Positions 62,785-64,000 of a stretch of DNA of 64,000 nucleotides are shown here, in pieces. The notes below the pieces were generated by a model. It searched no databases. It worked only from the letters and a program-made list of their open reading frames with translations, and was not told where the DNA came from. Location: contig NZ_JANBVS010000013.1 of the NCBI RefSeq assembly GCF_024586915.1, forward strand, positions 124,001 through 188,000, read 5' to 3'. Position 1 is the stretch's first letter. The number at the start of each line of letters is the position of its first letter. The DNA is from Bradyrhizobium sp. SRS-191 (GTDB lineage: Bacteria > Pseudomonadota > Alphaproteobacteria > Rhizobiales > Xanthobacteraceae). The translations under genes were made by a program, and so were the position numbers.

Positions 62785-63660
62785 ATGACTGATTTTCATG
62801 GTGTCTTTCCCTATCTCGCCTCGCCCATCAGCGCCGACGGCGCGATTCGCACAGACGTGCTGGGGCGGCTCTGCGACGACCTGATCCATGCCGGCGTGCA
62901 TGGGCTGACGCCGCTCGGCTCGACCGGCGAGTTCGCCTATCTCGATCGCGCCCAGCGCATGACGGTCGTCGAGACGACCATCGATGCTGCGCAGGGCCGT
63001 GTTCCCGTCATCGCCGGCGTGGCCTCGACGGCGATCGCCGACGCCGTGGCGCAGGCGAGGGCCTATGAGAAGCGTGGCGCCGACGGCATTCTGGCCGTGC
63101 TCGAGGCGTATTTCCCGGTCAGCGATGCCGGCGTGGAAGCCTATTTCCGCGCGATCGCCGATGCCGTCGGCATTCCCGTCGTGATCTACACCAACCCGCA
63201 GTTCCAGCGCTCCGACCTCTCGCTGGACGTGATCGCCCGGCTGGCCGAGCATCCGCGCATCAACTACATCAAGGATGCCTCCACCAATACCGGGCGCCTG
63301 CTGTCGATCATCAATCGCTGCGGCGATGCCATCAAGGTGTTCGCGGCGTCGTCGCACATTCCCGCCGCCGTGATGCTGATCGGCGGACACGGCTGGATGG
63401 CAGGGCCTGCCTGCATCATCCCGCGCCAGAGCGTCGAGCTGTATAATCTGTGCAAGGCATCGTGCTGGGACGATGCGCTCGCGCTGCAGAAGAAGCTGTG
63501 GCGCGTCAACGAGGCCTTCGCCCGCTTCAACCTCGCCGCCTGCATCAAGGCGGGCTTGTCGATCCAGGGCTACGACGTCGGCGACCCCGTCCCGCCGCAG
63601 GCCGCGCTGACCCCAGAGCAGCGCAAGGTCGTCGCAGACGTGCTGCACAGCCTGGGGTGA
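62785..63660 (+). CDS. DapA/NanA-family class I aldolase (dihydrodipicolinate synthase-like)
   Basis: A 291-residue TIM-barrel lyase that forms a Schiff base. The pyruvate-binding GSTGE is at residues 45-49, Tyr135 in IYTNP, and the Schiff-base Lys163 in INYIKDAS. The family includes dihydrodipicolinate synthase, N-acetylneuraminate lyase and sugar-acid dehydratases or aldolases. With no lysine-pathway neighbours, a catabolic aldolase is at least as likely as DapA. The ATG before TDFHGVFPYLASP is used. Confidence 0.9.
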   Translation: MTDFHGVFPYLASPISADGAIRTDVLGRLCDDLIHAGVHGLTPLGSTGEFAYLDRAQRMTVVETTIDAAQGRVPVIAGVASTAIADAVAQARAYEKRGADGILAVLEAYFPVSDAGVEAYFRAIADAVGIPVVIYTNPQFQRSDLSLDVIARLAEHPRINYIKDASTNTGRLLSIINRCGDAIKVFAASSHIPAAVMLIGGHGWMAGPACIIPRQSVELYNLCKASCWDDALALQKKLWRVNEAFARFNLAACIKAGLSIQGYDVGDPVPPQAALTPEQRKVVADVLHSLG

Positions 63661-63669
63661 ACCTGGACC

Positions 63670-63786
63670 GTCATGGCCGGGCTTGACCCGGCCATCCATC
63701 CCAAGCGCAAGCGGGTTCTGGATGCCTGGGGCTACGCCGCGCCGAAGCGGCTATGGCCGCACAGGCGGGGCAAGCCCGGGCATGAC
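63670..63786. repeat. Dispersed palindromic repeat with GTCATG(G/C)CCGGGCTT ends
   Basis: A 117-bp element whose ends (63,670-63,684 and 63,772-63,786) are inverted repeats matching at 14 of 15 bases. The text GCCGGGCTTGACCCGGCCATCC is familiar from repeats scattered through Bradyrhizobium and Rhodopseudomonas genomes. Confidence 0.75.
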
Positions 63787-63886
63787 AGTGTGGTATGCCG
63801 CACCAGCACAATCTCGGCTTGGCCAGCGGAACATCAATCCGCTAAAAAGCATGCAATTGCATTTGAATTCACCTGAGGACTGACGA

Positions 63887-64000
63887 ATGAACATTCTTCC
63901 CAACAACATGCGGTTCGGTGCGGGCCAGCCGGTCAAGCGGCTCGAGGATCAGCGGCTGCTGACCGGGAAGGGGCAGTTCATCGACGACAAGCCGGACGAC
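63887..64000 (+). CDS. Xanthine dehydrogenase/CO dehydrogenase-family molybdopterin-binding subunit (3' partial)
   Basis: The first 38 residues are present before the window ends. The segment PVKRLEDQRLLTGKGQFIDD is the characteristic N-terminus of the large molybdopterin-binding subunit of the xanthine dehydrogenase/aerobic CO dehydrogenase family. A GAGGACTGACGA sequence precedes the ATG. The substrate cannot be judged from this fragment. Confidence 0.85.
   Translation, partial: MNILPNNMRFGAGQPVKRLEDQRLLTGKGQFIDDKPDD

Noticed and set aside
62785..63660. Naming the aldolase gene dapA
   Set aside because: Family motifs are shared by several aldolases and dehydratases, and no lysine-biosynthesis neighbours support the specific name.

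Overview
The window looks like a chromosomal segment of a high-GC alphaproteobacterium of the Bradyrhizobium group. Supporting signs are the codon use, the style of the catabolic and chemotaxis genes, and several intergenic palindromic repeats of kinds I recognise from Bradyrhizobium genomes (near 24.5-25.2, 42.8, 55.5 and 63.7 kb). The genus call is inference; no rRNA, tRNA, IS element or CRISPR array is visible.

Region 1 (1-24,472): a non-ribosomal peptide synthetase (NRPS) operon entered mid-gene. Three synthetases read A-T-C-A-T-E-C-A-T-E, then C-A-T-C-A-T, then C-A-T-E-C. A MATE-type exporter follows, its start codon overlapping the last stop. Donor stereochemistry and condensation-domain subtype agree at every junction. 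By-eye codes give Ser (module 3, epimerised) and Thr (module 4), a branched aliphatic residue (module 1), and one shared hydrophobic code in modules 2, 5 and 6. No thioesterase is present; the line ends in an intact C domain. Kilobase-scale internal duplications with constant offsets (4,545 and 3,288 bp) show how the assembly line grew.

Region 2 (24,473-27,711): a more A/T-rich accessory pocket behind a composite intergenic repeat. It holds a leftward operon of a helix-turn-helix protein, a small membrane protein and a TIGR02391 (Ymh)-like protein with a HEPN-like motif. This is the best candidate here for an undescribed, possibly defence-related system.

Region 3 (27.7-37.3 kb): cell-envelope and periplasmic genes. 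These are a histidine phosphatase, a VOC protein, a catalase-like periplasmic protein, an outer-membrane barrel with a roughly 320-residue His/Asp/Lys/Gly/Pro-rich insertion, a translationally coupled DUF3160-CapA pair, and aroQ.

Region 4 (37.5-42.9 kb): a chemoreceptor, divergent from a GAF-Fis regulator that lacks the AAA+ domain, followed by an aldehyde dehydrogenase. Two matching operators (TGTCGCA-N4-TGCGACA) flank the regulator gene and a FixK/FNR-like box lies upstream of it.

Region 5 (43.1-51.2 kb): a J-domain protein and a Rieske ferredoxin; a leftward sugar operon (xylulokinase-like kinase, ABC ATPase, permease, binding protein); a three-fold repeated beta-trefoil lectin-like protein; and a sugar-type SDR dehydrogenase divergent from it around a LacI-like palindrome.

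Region 6 (51.3-64 kb): two paralogous membrane diguanylate cyclases bracket a catabolic set (AtuA-like protein, GMC oxidoreductase, gamma-glutamyltransferase, N-acyl-D-amino-acid deacylase-like amidohydrolase, CobW-type GTPase). Then come a J-domain/TPR membrane protein, a DapA-family aldolase, and the start of a molybdopterin-binding oxidoreductase subunit cut by the window edge.
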